Below the pieces are notes generated by a model, which had not been told where the DNA came from, ran no database searches, and saw nothing but the letters and a program-made list of their open reading frames with translations. Both the position numbers and the translations under genes were made by a program. Shown here piece by piece: positions 48,069 to 56,461 of a stretch of 64,000 bases of DNA. The DNA comes from DASZJY01 sp036260255 (GTDB lineage: Bacteria > Actinomycetota > Acidimicrobiia > Acidimicrobiales > AC-14), in the NCBI GenBank assembly GCA_036260255.1, contig DATAAF010000088.1, positions 6,487 to 70,486 of the forward strand, read 5' to 3'. Numbering within the stretch: position 1 is the first letter of the stretch; each line of letters begins with the position of its first letter.

Positions 48069-49391
48069 GTGAACGGGAGCACCGTCGGGGTGGGCGTCCT
48101 GGGCTGCGGGACGGTGGGCTCGGCCCTGTGCCAGCTCGTCGCCGAGCACGGCGACACCATCGCCGCCCGCTCGGGCGTGCGCCTCCGGATCGTCCGGGTG
48201 GCGGTGCACAACCTCGCCCGCGACCGGCCCGTCACCTTCCCCGACGGCGTGCTCACCCACGACGCCGACGAGGTGGTGGCCGACCCCGAGGTCGAGGTCG
48301 TGGTCGAGCTCATGGGAGGCATGGAGCCCGCCCGCCGCCTCATCCACACCGCCCTGGAGGCGGGCAAGCCGGTCGTCACCGCCAACAAGGAGGTGCTCGC
48401 CAACGCCGGCGCCGAGCTCCTCGAGACGGCGGCCAAGTCGGGCGTCGACCTGTTGTACGAGGCGTCGGTGGCCGGTGCCATCCCGCTCATCCGCCCGCTC
48501 CGCGAGTCCCTCGCCGGCGACCGCCTGGTGCGGGTGATGGGCATCGTCAACGGCACCACCAACTTCATCCTCACCCGGATGACCGAGTCGGGAGAGTCGT
48601 TCGCCGAGGCCCTCGCCGAGGCCCAGGCGCGGGGGTTCGCCGAGCGTGACCCGTCGGCCGACGTCGAGGGCTGGGACGCGGCGTCCAAGGCGGCCATCAT
48701 CGCCAGCGTCGCGTTCGGCGCCAACGTCGTCGCCGGGGACGTCTACCGGGAGGGCATCGCCGGGGTCACCCCCGAGGACATTGCCATGGCCGCCCGCCTC
48801 GGCTACGTAGTGAAGCTCCTCGCCGTCGTCGAGGCGGTGGGCGAGACCGCGCCGGACGACGACGGCGCGCCGCGGCCTCGTGAGATCGCGGTGCGGGTCC
48901 ACCCGGCCATGCTCCCGGCCGAGCACCCGCTGGCGTCGGTGCGCGAGTCGTTCAACGCCGTGTTCGTCGAGGGGGCGGCAGCGGGCGAGCTCATGTTCTA
49001 TGGCCGGGGGGCCGGCGGTCGCCCGACGGCGTCGGCCGTTCTAGGCGACCTCGTCGACGCGGCGGTGAACCTGCGCCAGGGGACGGCCGCCGGGCCGGCC
49101 GGCCTGACCCGGGCGCGCATCCGGCCCATCGACGAGCTGAGCTCGCAGTACTACCTCACGATCGACGTCGTGGACCGTCCCGGGGTCCTCGAGAAGGTGG
49201 CCGGCGTCACCGCGCGCCACGGGGTGTCGATCCTCAAGATGGAGCAGGTCGGGTTGGGGGACGAGGCCCGCCTCGTGCTGGTCACCCACACCGCCGCCGA
49301 GCGCGACGTCCAGGCCACCATCCACGACCTGCGACAGCTCGACGTGGTCGACCGGGTGGGGACGCTCCTGCGCGTGGTGGGGCCCGAGTAG
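48069..49391 (+). CDS. hom: Homoserine dehydrogenase
   Basis: Reduces aspartate semialdehyde to homoserine; 440 residues. NAD(P)-binding GVGVLGCGTVGSALC is at about 6-20. Catalytic blocks are VVTANKEVLA, LLYEASVAGAIPLIRPLRESL, GIVNGTTNFILTRM and ADVEGWDAASKAAI. A C-terminal ACT domain (about 355-435, YYLTIDVVDRPGVLEKVAGV) allows feedback control by threonine. GTG 48069 is the start. thrC follows 18 bp later. Confidence 0.97.
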   Translation: MNGSTVGVGVLGCGTVGSALCQLVAEHGDTIAARSGVRLRIVRVAVHNLARDRPVTFPDGVLTHDADEVVADPEVEVVVELMGGMEPARRLIHTALEAGKPVVTANKEVLANAGAELLETAAKSGVDLLYEASVAGAIPLIRPLRESLAGDRLVRVMGIVNGTTNFILTRMTESGESFAEALAEAQARGFAERDPSADVEGWDAASKAAIIASVAFGANVVAGDVYREGIAGVTPEDIAMAARLGYVVKLLAVVEAVGETAPDDDGAPRPREIAVRVHPAMLPAEHPLASVRESFNAVFVEGAAAGELMFYGRGAGGRPTASAVLGDLVDAAVNLRQGTAAGPAGLTRARIRPIDELSSQYYLTIDVVDRPGVLEKVAGVTARHGVSILKMEQVGLGDEARLVLVTHTAAERDVQATIHDLRQLDVVDRVGTLLRVVGPE

Positions 49392-49409
49392 GGCGAGCTG
49401 GAGGAAGGC

Positions 49410-50456
49410 GTGGCCGCGGTCGGGTGGCGGGGCGTCATCGAGGAGTACCGCGACTTCCTCCCTGTCGGTGACGGCACGCCCGTCGTCACCCTCCAGGAGG
49501 GCGGCACGCCCCTGCTCCCCGCACCCCGGCTGTCCGAGCGCGTCGGCGCCGCGGTGTGGCTGAAGTACGAGGGCGCCAACCCCACCGGCTCATTCAAGGA
49601 CCGAGGGATGACGCTGGCCATCTCCAAGGCCTTGGAGGAGAAGGCCGAGGCGGTCGTGTGCGCGTCGACCGGGAACACGTCGGCCTCCGCCGCCGCCTAC
49701 GCGGCCCGGGCGGGCCTCAGCTGCGCGGTGCTGATCCCCGAGGGCTACATCGCCCTGGGCAAGCTGGCCCAGGCCCTGATCCACGGCGCCCGGGTGCTGC
49801 AGATCAGGGGGAACTTCGACGACGCCCTCGCCATCGTGCGGTCGCTGGCCGAGCGCTCCCCCGTGACCGTCGTCAACTCGGTGAACCGCTTTCGCATCGA
49901 CGGCCAGAAGACGGCCGCCTTCGAGGTGGTCGATGCCCTGGGCGACGCTCCGCACATGCACTCCATCCCGGTGGGCAACGCCGGCAACATCACCGCCTAC
50001 TGGAAGGGCTACCGCGAGTACCAGGACGCCGGGCGGGCGACCCGCCTGCCGGCCATGCACGGGTTCCAGGCGGCCGGCGCCGCGCCCATCGTGCTCGGCC
50101 ATCCCGTCGAGAGCCCCGAGACCATCGCCACCGCCATCAGGATCGGTAACCCCGCGTCCTGGTACGGCGCCACCGCGGCGGCGGCCGAGTCCGGAGGCGC
50201 GATCCAGGCGGTCACCGACGACGAGATCCTCGCCGCGTACCGGTTCCTCGCCTCGGAGGAGGCGGTGTTCTGCGAGCCGGCGTCGGCGGCATCGGTCGCC
50301 GGGCTGCTCAAGACGGGCGCCCCGCCGGAGGCGACGGTCGTCTGCACCCTGACCGGGCACGGCTTGAAGGACCCCGACCGGGCCATCGCCGAGATCGCCG
50401 TCCCCGTCCCCATCGACCCCGACGAGGAGGCGGTGCGGGCCGAGCTGGGGCTTTGA
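49410..50456 (+). CDS. thrC: Threonine synthase
   Basis: PLP enzyme converting O-phosphohomoserine to threonine; 348 residues. The PLP lysine is in NPTGSFKDRGM at about residue 60. STGNTSASAAAYAARAG binds the phosphate, and GNAGNITAYWKGYREY is a later conserved block. GTG 49410. Its substrate is a phosphate ester, so the pathway needs a homoserine kinase; none of the GHMP type is seen beside it, only the apgM-like gene that follows. Confidence 0.97.
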   Translation: MAAVGWRGVIEEYRDFLPVGDGTPVVTLQEGGTPLLPAPRLSERVGAAVWLKYEGANPTGSFKDRGMTLAISKALEEKAEAVVCASTGNTSASAAAYAARAGLSCAVLIPEGYIALGKLAQALIHGARVLQIRGNFDDALAIVRSLAERSPVTVVNSVNRFRIDGQKTAAFEVVDALGDAPHMHSIPVGNAGNITAYWKGYREYQDAGRATRLPAMHGFQAAGAAPIVLGHPVESPETIATAIRIGNPASWYGATAAAAESGGAIQAVTDDEILAAYRFLASEEAVFCEPASAASVAGLLKTGAPPEATVVCTLTGHGLKDPDRAIAEIAVPVPIDPDEEAVRAELGL

Positions 50457-50491
50457 GGCACCTAACCTCGCGGTGATGAAGCGATGAAGCG

Positions 50492-51637
50492 ATGAAGTAC
50501 GTCGTCTGCGTCCCCGACGGGGCGGCCGACGAGCCGGTGCCCGAGCTCGGCGGGCGCACGCCCCTCGAGGCGGCGTCCATGCCCAACCTCGCCGCCCTGG
50601 CGGCGCGGGGCGAGGTCGGGCGGGCCGCCACCATTCCCGACGGCTTTCCGGCGGGGAGCGACGTCGGCAACCTCTCGATCCTCGGCTACGACCCCGTCCG
50701 GTACCACACCGGCCGCGCCCCCATCGAGGCCGCCGCCATGGGGCTGCGTCTCCGGCCCGACCAGGTGGCCTACCGCTGCAACCTCGTCACCGTCGACGCC
50801 GACGGCACCATGGTCGACTTCGCCGGCGGCCACCCGTCCTCGGAGGCGGCGGCCGAGGTGATCGCCGCTCTCGACGAAGAGCTGGGCGACGACGAGGTGT
50901 CGTTCCACCCCGGCGTGCAGTACCGCCACATCGTCGTCGCCCCGGCCTCGTGGGCCGACGCCGAGTGCACCCCGCCTCACGACCTCACCGGTCGGCCGGC
51001 GGTGTGGCCCACCGGCCCCGCCGCCTCCCGCCTTCGCGAGCTCATGGAGGCCTCGCGCCCGATCGTCGGGGCGGCACCGGTGGCCGCCACCCAGGTCTGG
51101 CTGTGGGGGCAGGGGCCTCAGCCGGAGATCCCCTCGTTCGCCACCACCTACGGCCTGGAGGCGGGGCTCGTCACCGCGGTGGACCTGGTGCGGGGGCTGG
51201 GTGCCCTCACCGGCATCGCCGTCACCGAGGTCGAGGGAGCCACGGGGTGGTACGACACCAACTACGAGGGCAAGCGGGACGCCGCCCTGGCGGCGCTGGC
51301 CGACGGCGCCGACCTGTTCCTCGTCCACGTCGAAGCCAGCGACGAGGCGGGCCACGCCGGCGACATCGCCGCCAAGGTGGAGGCCCTGGAGAACTGGGAC
51401 CGGCGCATCATCGGACCGCTCGTCGAGGCCCTCGTCGACCTGGGGCCCTGGCGGCTGCTGCTCCTGCCCGACCATGCCACGCCCCTCGCCCTCCGCACGC
51501 ACACGCCGGCGCCAGTGCCCTACCTGCTGGTCGACTCGACGACCGACGGCCCCGGCGGCGTCTACGCCGAGGCGGCCGCCGCCGACCGGCCCGCCGTCCC
51601 CGGGCATACGCTCATGGGGCGACTCACCCGGGAGTAG
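50492..51637 (+). CDS. apgM: ApgM-like phosphoglycerate mutase / predicted homoserine kinase analogue
   Basis: A 381-residue alkaline-phosphatase-superfamily protein of the archaeal 2,3-BPG-independent mutase group. Metal and Ser motifs are CVPDGAADEPVPELGG at the start, PAGSDVGNLSILGYDP (catalytic Ser in GSD) at about 52-67, HVEASDEAGHAGD at about 283-295, and LLPDHATPLALRTH near 327. COG3635 proteins in thr operons have been predicted to replace ThrB; alternatively this one is a mutase giving 2-phosphoglycerate to the cyclic-DPG genes behind it. Three ATGs eight bases apart precede the reading frame; only the third (50492) is in frame. Confidence 0.85.
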   Translation: MKYVVCVPDGAADEPVPELGGRTPLEAASMPNLAALAARGEVGRAATIPDGFPAGSDVGNLSILGYDPVRYHTGRAPIEAAAMGLRLRPDQVAYRCNLVTVDADGTMVDFAGGHPSSEAAAEVIAALDEELGDDEVSFHPGVQYRHIVVAPASWADAECTPPHDLTGRPAVWPTGPAASRLRELMEASRPIVGAAPVAATQVWLWGQGPQPEIPSFATTYGLEAGLVTAVDLVRGLGALTGIAVTEVEGATGWYDTNYEGKRDAALAALADGADLFLVHVEASDEAGHAGDIAAKVEALENWDRRIIGPLVEALVDLGPWRLLLLPDHATPLALRTHTPAPVPYLLVDSTTDGPGGVYAEAAAADRPAVPGHTLMGRLTRE

Positions 51638-51712
51638 GCGCCTCAACCAATTCTGGTCCGCTCAGAGCGCGACTTTCGACGACTTTCATCACCCAATACG
51701 AAGAATGGGCGG

Positions 51713-51718
51713 TAGAAT
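51713..51718 (+). promoter_or_regulatory. Possible -10 element (TAGAAT) upstream of the cyclic-DPG synthetase gene
   Basis: The 111-bp gap 51638-51748 is markedly less GC-rich than its surroundings and contains TAGAAT, 31 bases before the GTG start. No good -35 partner is seen at 16-18 bp. A separate promoter here would let the cyclic-DPG genes be controlled apart from the threonine genes. Confidence 0.3.
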
Positions 51719-51748
51719 CTGGCAGTCCCGTCCTCGGAGGTCGCCTGC

Positions 51749-53152
51749 GTGCGCATCCTCGTCCTGGTGGACGGCGAGCACCATCCTCCCGTCGTTCGGG
51801 CTGCCATCGACCACCTGCCGTCCCGCCTGCCCGGCGGAGTCGTCGTGGGGGCGGCGGTGATCGGCGGGGGCGAGAAGCTGGCCACCACCGACCCACCCGA
51901 TCTCGGCGTTCCCGTGCTCGACGGCTCGGGCCCCGACGACGCACTGGCCGCCGGCCTTGGGTCCTTCGCGCCCGACCTGGTCTACGACCTCTCCGACGAG
52001 CCCGTGCTCGACTCCCGCGACCGCCTGCGCCTGGCCGCCCGGGCCTTGGCCGCCGAGGTGGCCTACGCCGGCGCCGACTTCCGCCTCGACCCGCCGCCGC
52101 GGCCGCGGCTCGCCGCCAAGCCGACGGTGGCGGTGGTCGCCACCGGCAAGCGCACGGGCAAGACGGCCGTCACCTCGAGCCTGGCGCGCCTCCTCGCCGA
52201 GCGGGGGACGCCGCCCGTGATCGTCGCCATGGGCCGGGGCGGGCCGGCCGAGCCCGAGCTGATCGACCCGGCGACGGCCGACCTGTCACCGGCCGGCCTG
52301 CTGGCCCGCGCCGACCGGGGCGACCACGCCGCCAGCGACTACCTGGAGGACGCCCTGATGGCCCGGGTGCCCTCGGTCGGCACCCGCCGGTGCGGCGGGG
52401 GGCTGGCGGGGGCGCCGGCCGACGACACCTTCGCCGCCGGCGCGGCGCTGGCCGACCGGCGCGACGAGCCGCTCCTGCTCTACGAGGGGAGCGGCGCGGC
52501 GATCCCGCCGGCCCACGCCGACGCCACCATCCTCGTGGTGCCCGCCTCGGCCGACCCCGAGCTGGTCACGGGCTATCTCGGTGCCTATCGAGTGTTGCTG
52601 AGCGACCTGATTGTGGTTACCATGGCAGAGCCATCGTTCGCTGACTCGAACGCAGCGATGACCGAAGGCGCAGCGGCTCCCAAGGAAGGGCCCTCAGCAG
52701 CGAGCGTCGCCTTTCTGGAGAGAAGCGTCCGGGGCTTGTCACCTGGAACTCGGGTCGTGCACACCGTTTTCAGGCCCACGCCCCTTCAGCCGATCTCCGG
52801 TCGCCGGGTCTTCTACGTCACCACTGCACCGGCCTCCGCCGTCGATGTCATGGCCGGTCACCTCGAGCAGGAGCACGGCTGCAAGGTCGTGGGCACGTCC
52901 CACCACCTGGCCCACCGCCCTGAGCTGGCGGCGGACCTGGAGGCGATGGACGCCGCCGACGTCCTCGTGGTCGAGCTCAAGGCGGCGGCGGTCGACCTCG
53001 CTGCGAGGAGCGCCCTCGAGCGGGAAATGGAGGTCGTGTTCTGCGACAACCGAGTGGTCTCCGTCGGAGGAGACGGGACTTTCGAGGAGTTGGCGATGAG
53101 CACCACCGATCTGGCTGTGCGGCGGTTCCAGCGGCACGCAGAGGCCCTTTGA
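51749..53152 (+). CDS. cpgS: Cyclic 2,3-diphosphoglycerate synthetase homologue
   Basis: A 467-residue protein matching, by recall, the methanogen enzyme that closes 2,3-diphosphoglycerate to its cyclic form with ATP. The N-terminal block RILVLVDGEHHPPVVRAAID is the hallmark. A P-loop-like ATGKRTGKTAVTSSLARLL is at about 131-149, followed by VIVAMGRGGPAEPELI, then LLLYEGSGAAIPP and VVPASADPELVTGYLGAYR. Length agrees with the methanogen enzyme (about 460). Codons near 52580-52760 are less GC-biased than the rest. The 2-phosphoglycerate kinase gene follows 16 bp later. Confidence 0.82.
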   Translation: MRILVLVDGEHHPPVVRAAIDHLPSRLPGGVVVGAAVIGGGEKLATTDPPDLGVPVLDGSGPDDALAAGLGSFAPDLVYDLSDEPVLDSRDRLRLAARALAAEVAYAGADFRLDPPPRPRLAAKPTVAVVATGKRTGKTAVTSSLARLLAERGTPPVIVAMGRGGPAEPELIDPATADLSPAGLLARADRGDHAASDYLEDALMARVPSVGTRRCGGGLAGAPADDTFAAGAALADRRDEPLLLYEGSGAAIPPAHADATILVVPASADPELVTGYLGAYRVLLSDLIVVTMAEPSFADSNAAMTEGAAAPKEGPSAASVAFLERSVRGLSPGTRVVHTVFRPTPLQPISGRRVFYVTTAPASAVDVMAGHLEQEHGCKVVGTSHHLAHRPELAADLEAMDAADVLVVELKAAAVDLAARSALEREMEVVFCDNRVVSVGGDGTFEELAMSTTDLAVRRFQRHAEAL

Positions 53153-53168
53153 GGCGGGCCGGACGAGC

Positions 53169-54179
53169 ATGAAAGCGGCGACCCACCGACACGTGATCAT
53201 CAGCGACGAGGAGTACGAGTTGCCGTACTCCAAGGGGCTCATGGCGTCGAGCATCATGGCCACGGGCCTTCCTCCGGCGCGGGCCTTCCAGGTGGCCGAG
53301 GTGATCGAGGACCACCTGGCCCGCACCGGCCTTCCCCACGTGTCGCGGGCGGAGCTCAACGCGCTCGCCCTCGACGTCCTCCGGGAGGAGACGGGCGACC
53401 GCTACGCGGAGTCGTTCGCCAAGTGGCAGCGGGCCAAGCGCCTCGACATCCCCCTCGTCATCCTCCTCTGAGGGGCGACGGGCGTCGGGAAGTCGACGAT
53501 CGCCACCATGCTGGCCAGCCGCCTCGGCATCACCCGGGTGATCCCCACCGACGCCATCCGCGAGGTCATGCGGGCGATGTTCACCGCCGGGCTCTTCCCG
53601 ACGCTGCACACCTCGTCGTACGACACCGCCCGGCTGGTGCGAGTGCCGCTGCCGCGCAACGCCGACCCGGTCATCATCGGGTTCCGGGAGCAGACGGCCG
53701 CGGTGTCGGTCGGCGTCGAGGCGCTCATCCAGAGGGCGGTCGACGAGGGCACCGACCTCATCGTGGAGGGCGCCCACCTGGTGCCCGGGTTCACCGACAT
53801 CTGCCGCTTCGCCGGCCACGCCGTCGTCGTCCCCATGATCGTCACCGTGGACGACGAGGAGGTGCACCGCAGCCACATCCTCAAGCGGGCCAGCGAATCG
53901 GGTGGCCGCCCCGCCGACCACCGTCTCAGCCACTTCGGCGACATCGTGAAGCTGCAGCGCTACGTCAAGTCGCTCGCCTTCCAGCACGGTGTCCCCGTCG
54001 TCCCCTCGTACAACCTCGACGCCACCTTGTCCCACGTGATCGAGCTGGTGGTCGCCCGGGCGACCGAGGCGGTCCCCCGTCCCGGCGACCCCCTGCCCAT
54101 CACCGACCGAACCACCGACGGCGCCCGCACGAGCGGCGCCGCGAAAGGAGCACGACCAATGCCGGGAGGCGAACGATGA
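53169..54179 (+). pseudogene. pgk2: 2-phosphoglycerate kinase interrupted by TGA before the P-loop
   Basis: One frame of 336 codons, interrupted by TGA at 53469-53471 (codon 101). Codons 1-100 are an ATP-cone-like regulatory domain (MASSIMATGLPPARAFQVAE, ending RLDIPLVILL). Directly after the TGA comes GATGVGKSTIATMLASRLG, a Walker A motif, then TDAIREVMRAMF and DLIVEGAHLVPGF, typical of 2-phosphoglycerate kinases, which make 2,3-diphosphoglycerate. Relatives have Gly at the TGA position by recall, so GGA to TGA is the simplest change. No start codon lies between the TGA and the P-loop, so re-initiation would lose it. rho starts in the final ATGA. Confidence 0.75.
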
Positions 54180-56167
54180 GCATCGCGCCCCAGGCGCTGG
54201 AGCGGTCCGTCCTCGAACGCAAGGAGCGCGACGAGCTGGCCGCCATCGCCGAGGCCATGGGGGTCAAGCCGTCCGCCCGGGCATCGAAGTCGACGCTGAT
54301 CGACTCGATCCTCCGGGAGGCGGGGATCGAGACGGGCGCCGAGGAGCGACCGAAGCGGTCCCGCTCGTCCCGCGCCGCCCAGAGCCCGAGCAACGGCGAG
54401 GGGGCGACGGACGTGACCGTCCCCACCGAGCCGGGCACCGGGCCGGCCCAGCCGAACGTCCCCGTGATCGAGCCGGCCCCACCCGCGCCCCAGCCGGAGA
54501 CGCCCGCACCCGAGCCCTCCACCGAGCCCTCCCCGCCCGAGCCCGCCACCGAGCCGTCGCCTCCCGAGGTCCCGCCGGTGGGAGCGTCGGCGGGCGACGG
54601 CGGCGGTGCCGGCTCCGCTCCGGCCGGGGAGGCCGGGGCCGCCGAGGCGGGCCAGGGCGACGACGCCAGCCGGGCGGCGACGTCGGGCGGCGAGCGCACC
54701 GCCAGCGACAGCCCCACCACCGACGGCCCGGCCACCGACGGCCCGACCGCCCAGGCCCCCGCCGGCCAGTCCGCGACGGCATCGACGGCGACGACGGCGG
54801 CCCCCGCCGACGCCCCCGCCGACACCAACGGCGGCCCTTCCACCCCCGCGCCCACCGCCCACGGGGGCCAGCACTCCCAGCCGGGCGGAACCCGCACCGA
54901 CGAGCGTCAGCGCGACCGCCAGCGCGACAACCGCGGCGACGGGTCGGGCGAGCCCGGCAACCGACGCAGCCGCCGGCGCCGGGGGCGTAACGCCGACCGG
55001 GCCCCCCAGCAGGACCGCGACGACGTTCAGTACTCGGGTGAGCCCATCCCCGTCGAGGGGCTCCTCGACCTGCACGAGAAGGGCTACGGGTTCCTCCGCA
55101 CCACCGGGTACCTGGCCAGCCCCAAGGACGTCTACGTCTCGGTCAGCCAGGTGCGCCGCTTCGGGCTCCGCAAGGGCGACTACATCAAGGGCGCCAGCCG
55201 CCCGGCGGGGTCGAGCGAGAACTGGCCGGCGCTCCTGCGCATCGACACGGTCAGCGGGATGACGCCCGACGAGGCCCGCCAGCGGCCCAAGTTCGAGGAC
55301 CTGACGCCGCTGTTCCCCGACGAGCGCCTGCGCCTGGAGATCCCGGGCGACAGCAACAACATGGTCGCCCGCATCGTCGACCTCATCTCGCCGATCGGGA
55401 AGGGCCAGCGCGGCCTGATCGTCTCGCCGCCCAAGGCGGGCAAGACCACCGTCCTCAAGCAGATCGCCCACTCCATCGAGGCCAACAACCCCGAGGTGCA
55501 CCTCATGGTGCTGCTCGTCGACGAGCGCCCCGAGGAGGTCACCGACATGCGGCGGTCGGTGAAGGGCGAGGTGATCGCCTCGACCTTCGACCGCCCGTCC
55601 GACGAGCACACCCAGGTGGCCGAGCTCACCCTGGAGCGGGCCAAGCGGCTGGTCGAGGTGGGCACCGACGTGTGCATCGTCCTCGACGGCATCACCCGGC
55701 TCTCCCGGGCTTACAACCTGGCCGCTCCGGCCACCGGCCGCATCATGTCCGGCGGCATCGACGTGGGCGCGCTCTACCCGCCGAAGAAGTTCTTCGGGTC
55801 GGCCCGCAACATCGAGGAGGGCGGGTCCATCACCATCCTGGCCACCGCCTTGGTGGAGACCGGGTCTCGCATGGACGAGGTCATCTTCGAGGAGTTCAAG
55901 GGCACCGGCAACATGGAGCTCCGCCTCGACCGCAAGCTGGCCGAGCGCCGCATCTACCCGGCGCTCGACGTCAACGCCAGCTCGACCCGCCACGAGGAGC
56001 TGCTCTTCGAGCGCAACCAGCTGCAGCAGGTCTGGAAGCTGCGCCGGGTGCTCAACGCCCTGGAAGGGGGAGCGGGCCTCGAGCTGTTGATGGACAAGAT
56101 CAAGTCGACCAAGAGCAACGACGAGTTCCTGGCCGAGATCGCCAAGGCGCCGATGCCCACCGGGTGA
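54176..56167 (+). CDS. rho: Transcription termination factor Rho with long disordered insert
   Basis: A 663-residue hexameric RNA helicase. A Rho_N HTH is at about 8-45 (LERKERDELAAIAEAMGVKP). Residues about 50-280 are an insert rich in Pro, Ala, Thr and Glu, then Arg/Asp/Gln-rich, as in other actinobacterial Rho proteins. The cold-shock RNA-binding domain (EGLLDLHEKGYGFLRTTGYL) starts at about 288. The ATPase has Walker A SPPKAGKTTVLKQIA at about 417 and the Q-loop and R-loop blocks. ATG 54176 overlaps the end of the kinase gene. rpmE follows 34 bp downstream. Confidence 0.97.
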   Translation: MSIAPQALERSVLERKERDELAAIAEAMGVKPSARASKSTLIDSILREAGIETGAEERPKRSRSSRAAQSPSNGEGATDVTVPTEPGTGPAQPNVPVIEPAPPAPQPETPAPEPSTEPSPPEPATEPSPPEVPPVGASAGDGGGAGSAPAGEAGAAEAGQGDDASRAATSGGERTASDSPTTDGPATDGPTAQAPAGQSATASTATTAAPADAPADTNGGPSTPAPTAHGGQHSQPGGTRTDERQRDRQRDNRGDGSGEPGNRRSRRRRGRNADRAPQQDRDDVQYSGEPIPVEGLLDLHEKGYGFLRTTGYLASPKDVYVSVSQVRRFGLRKGDYIKGASRPAGSSENWPALLRIDTVSGMTPDEARQRPKFEDLTPLFPDERLRLEIPGDSNNMVARIVDLISPIGKGQRGLIVSPPKAGKTTVLKQIAHSIEANNPEVHLMVLLVDERPEEVTDMRRSVKGEVIASTFDRPSDEHTQVAELTLERAKRLVEVGTDVCIVLDGITRLSRAYNLAAPATGRIMSGGIDVGALYPPKKFFGSARNIEEGGSITILATALVETGSRMDEVIFEEFKGTGNMELRLDRKLAERRIYPALDVNASSTRHEELLFERNQLQQVWKLRRVLNALEGGAGLELLMDKIKSTKSNDEFLAEIAKAPMPTG

Positions 56168-56201
56168 CGCGCCCGGCGAGGGTCCACGAGGAGACAGCGA
56201 C

Positions 56202-56423
56202 ATGAAAGCCGATATCCACCCCCGCTACGAGACCACTACTGTTCGCTGCTCGTGCGGGAACACGTTCACCACCCGCTCGACCAAGGCCGACCTGCGGGCC
56301 GAGCTGTGCAACGAGTGCCACCCGTTCTTCACCGGCAAGCAGAAGCTGGTCGACACCGGAGGGCGGGTCGAGCGGTTCGAGCGCCGCTACGGCGCCCGCG
56401 GGAAGGGAAAGACGAAGAAGTAG
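56202..56423 (+). CDS. rpmE: 50S ribosomal protein L31
   Basis: A 73-residue ribosomal protein: MKADIHPRYETTTVRCSCGN, then LCNECHPFFTGKQKLVDTGG. The four cysteines (CSCG and CNEC) make it the zinc-binding, Cys-plus form. The start follows GAGGAGACAGCGAC. It is co-directional with rho. The prfA gene often found next in actinobacteria is absent from the window. Confidence 0.97.
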   Translation: MKADIHPRYETTTVRCSCGNTFTTRSTKADLRAELCNECHPFFTGKQKLVDTGGRVERFERRYGARGKGKTKK

Positions 56424-56461
56424 GGCGGGCCACATGACGTGGGCCGGGAGAGGACAGGTTC

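Noticed and set aside
53472..53510. SECIS element after the kinase TGA
   Set aside because: The only nearby hairpin (CGAC-GGGC-GTCG) has a 4-bp stem and its loop is 8 bases from the TGA, too close. The affected position is Gly in relatives by recall, not Cys.
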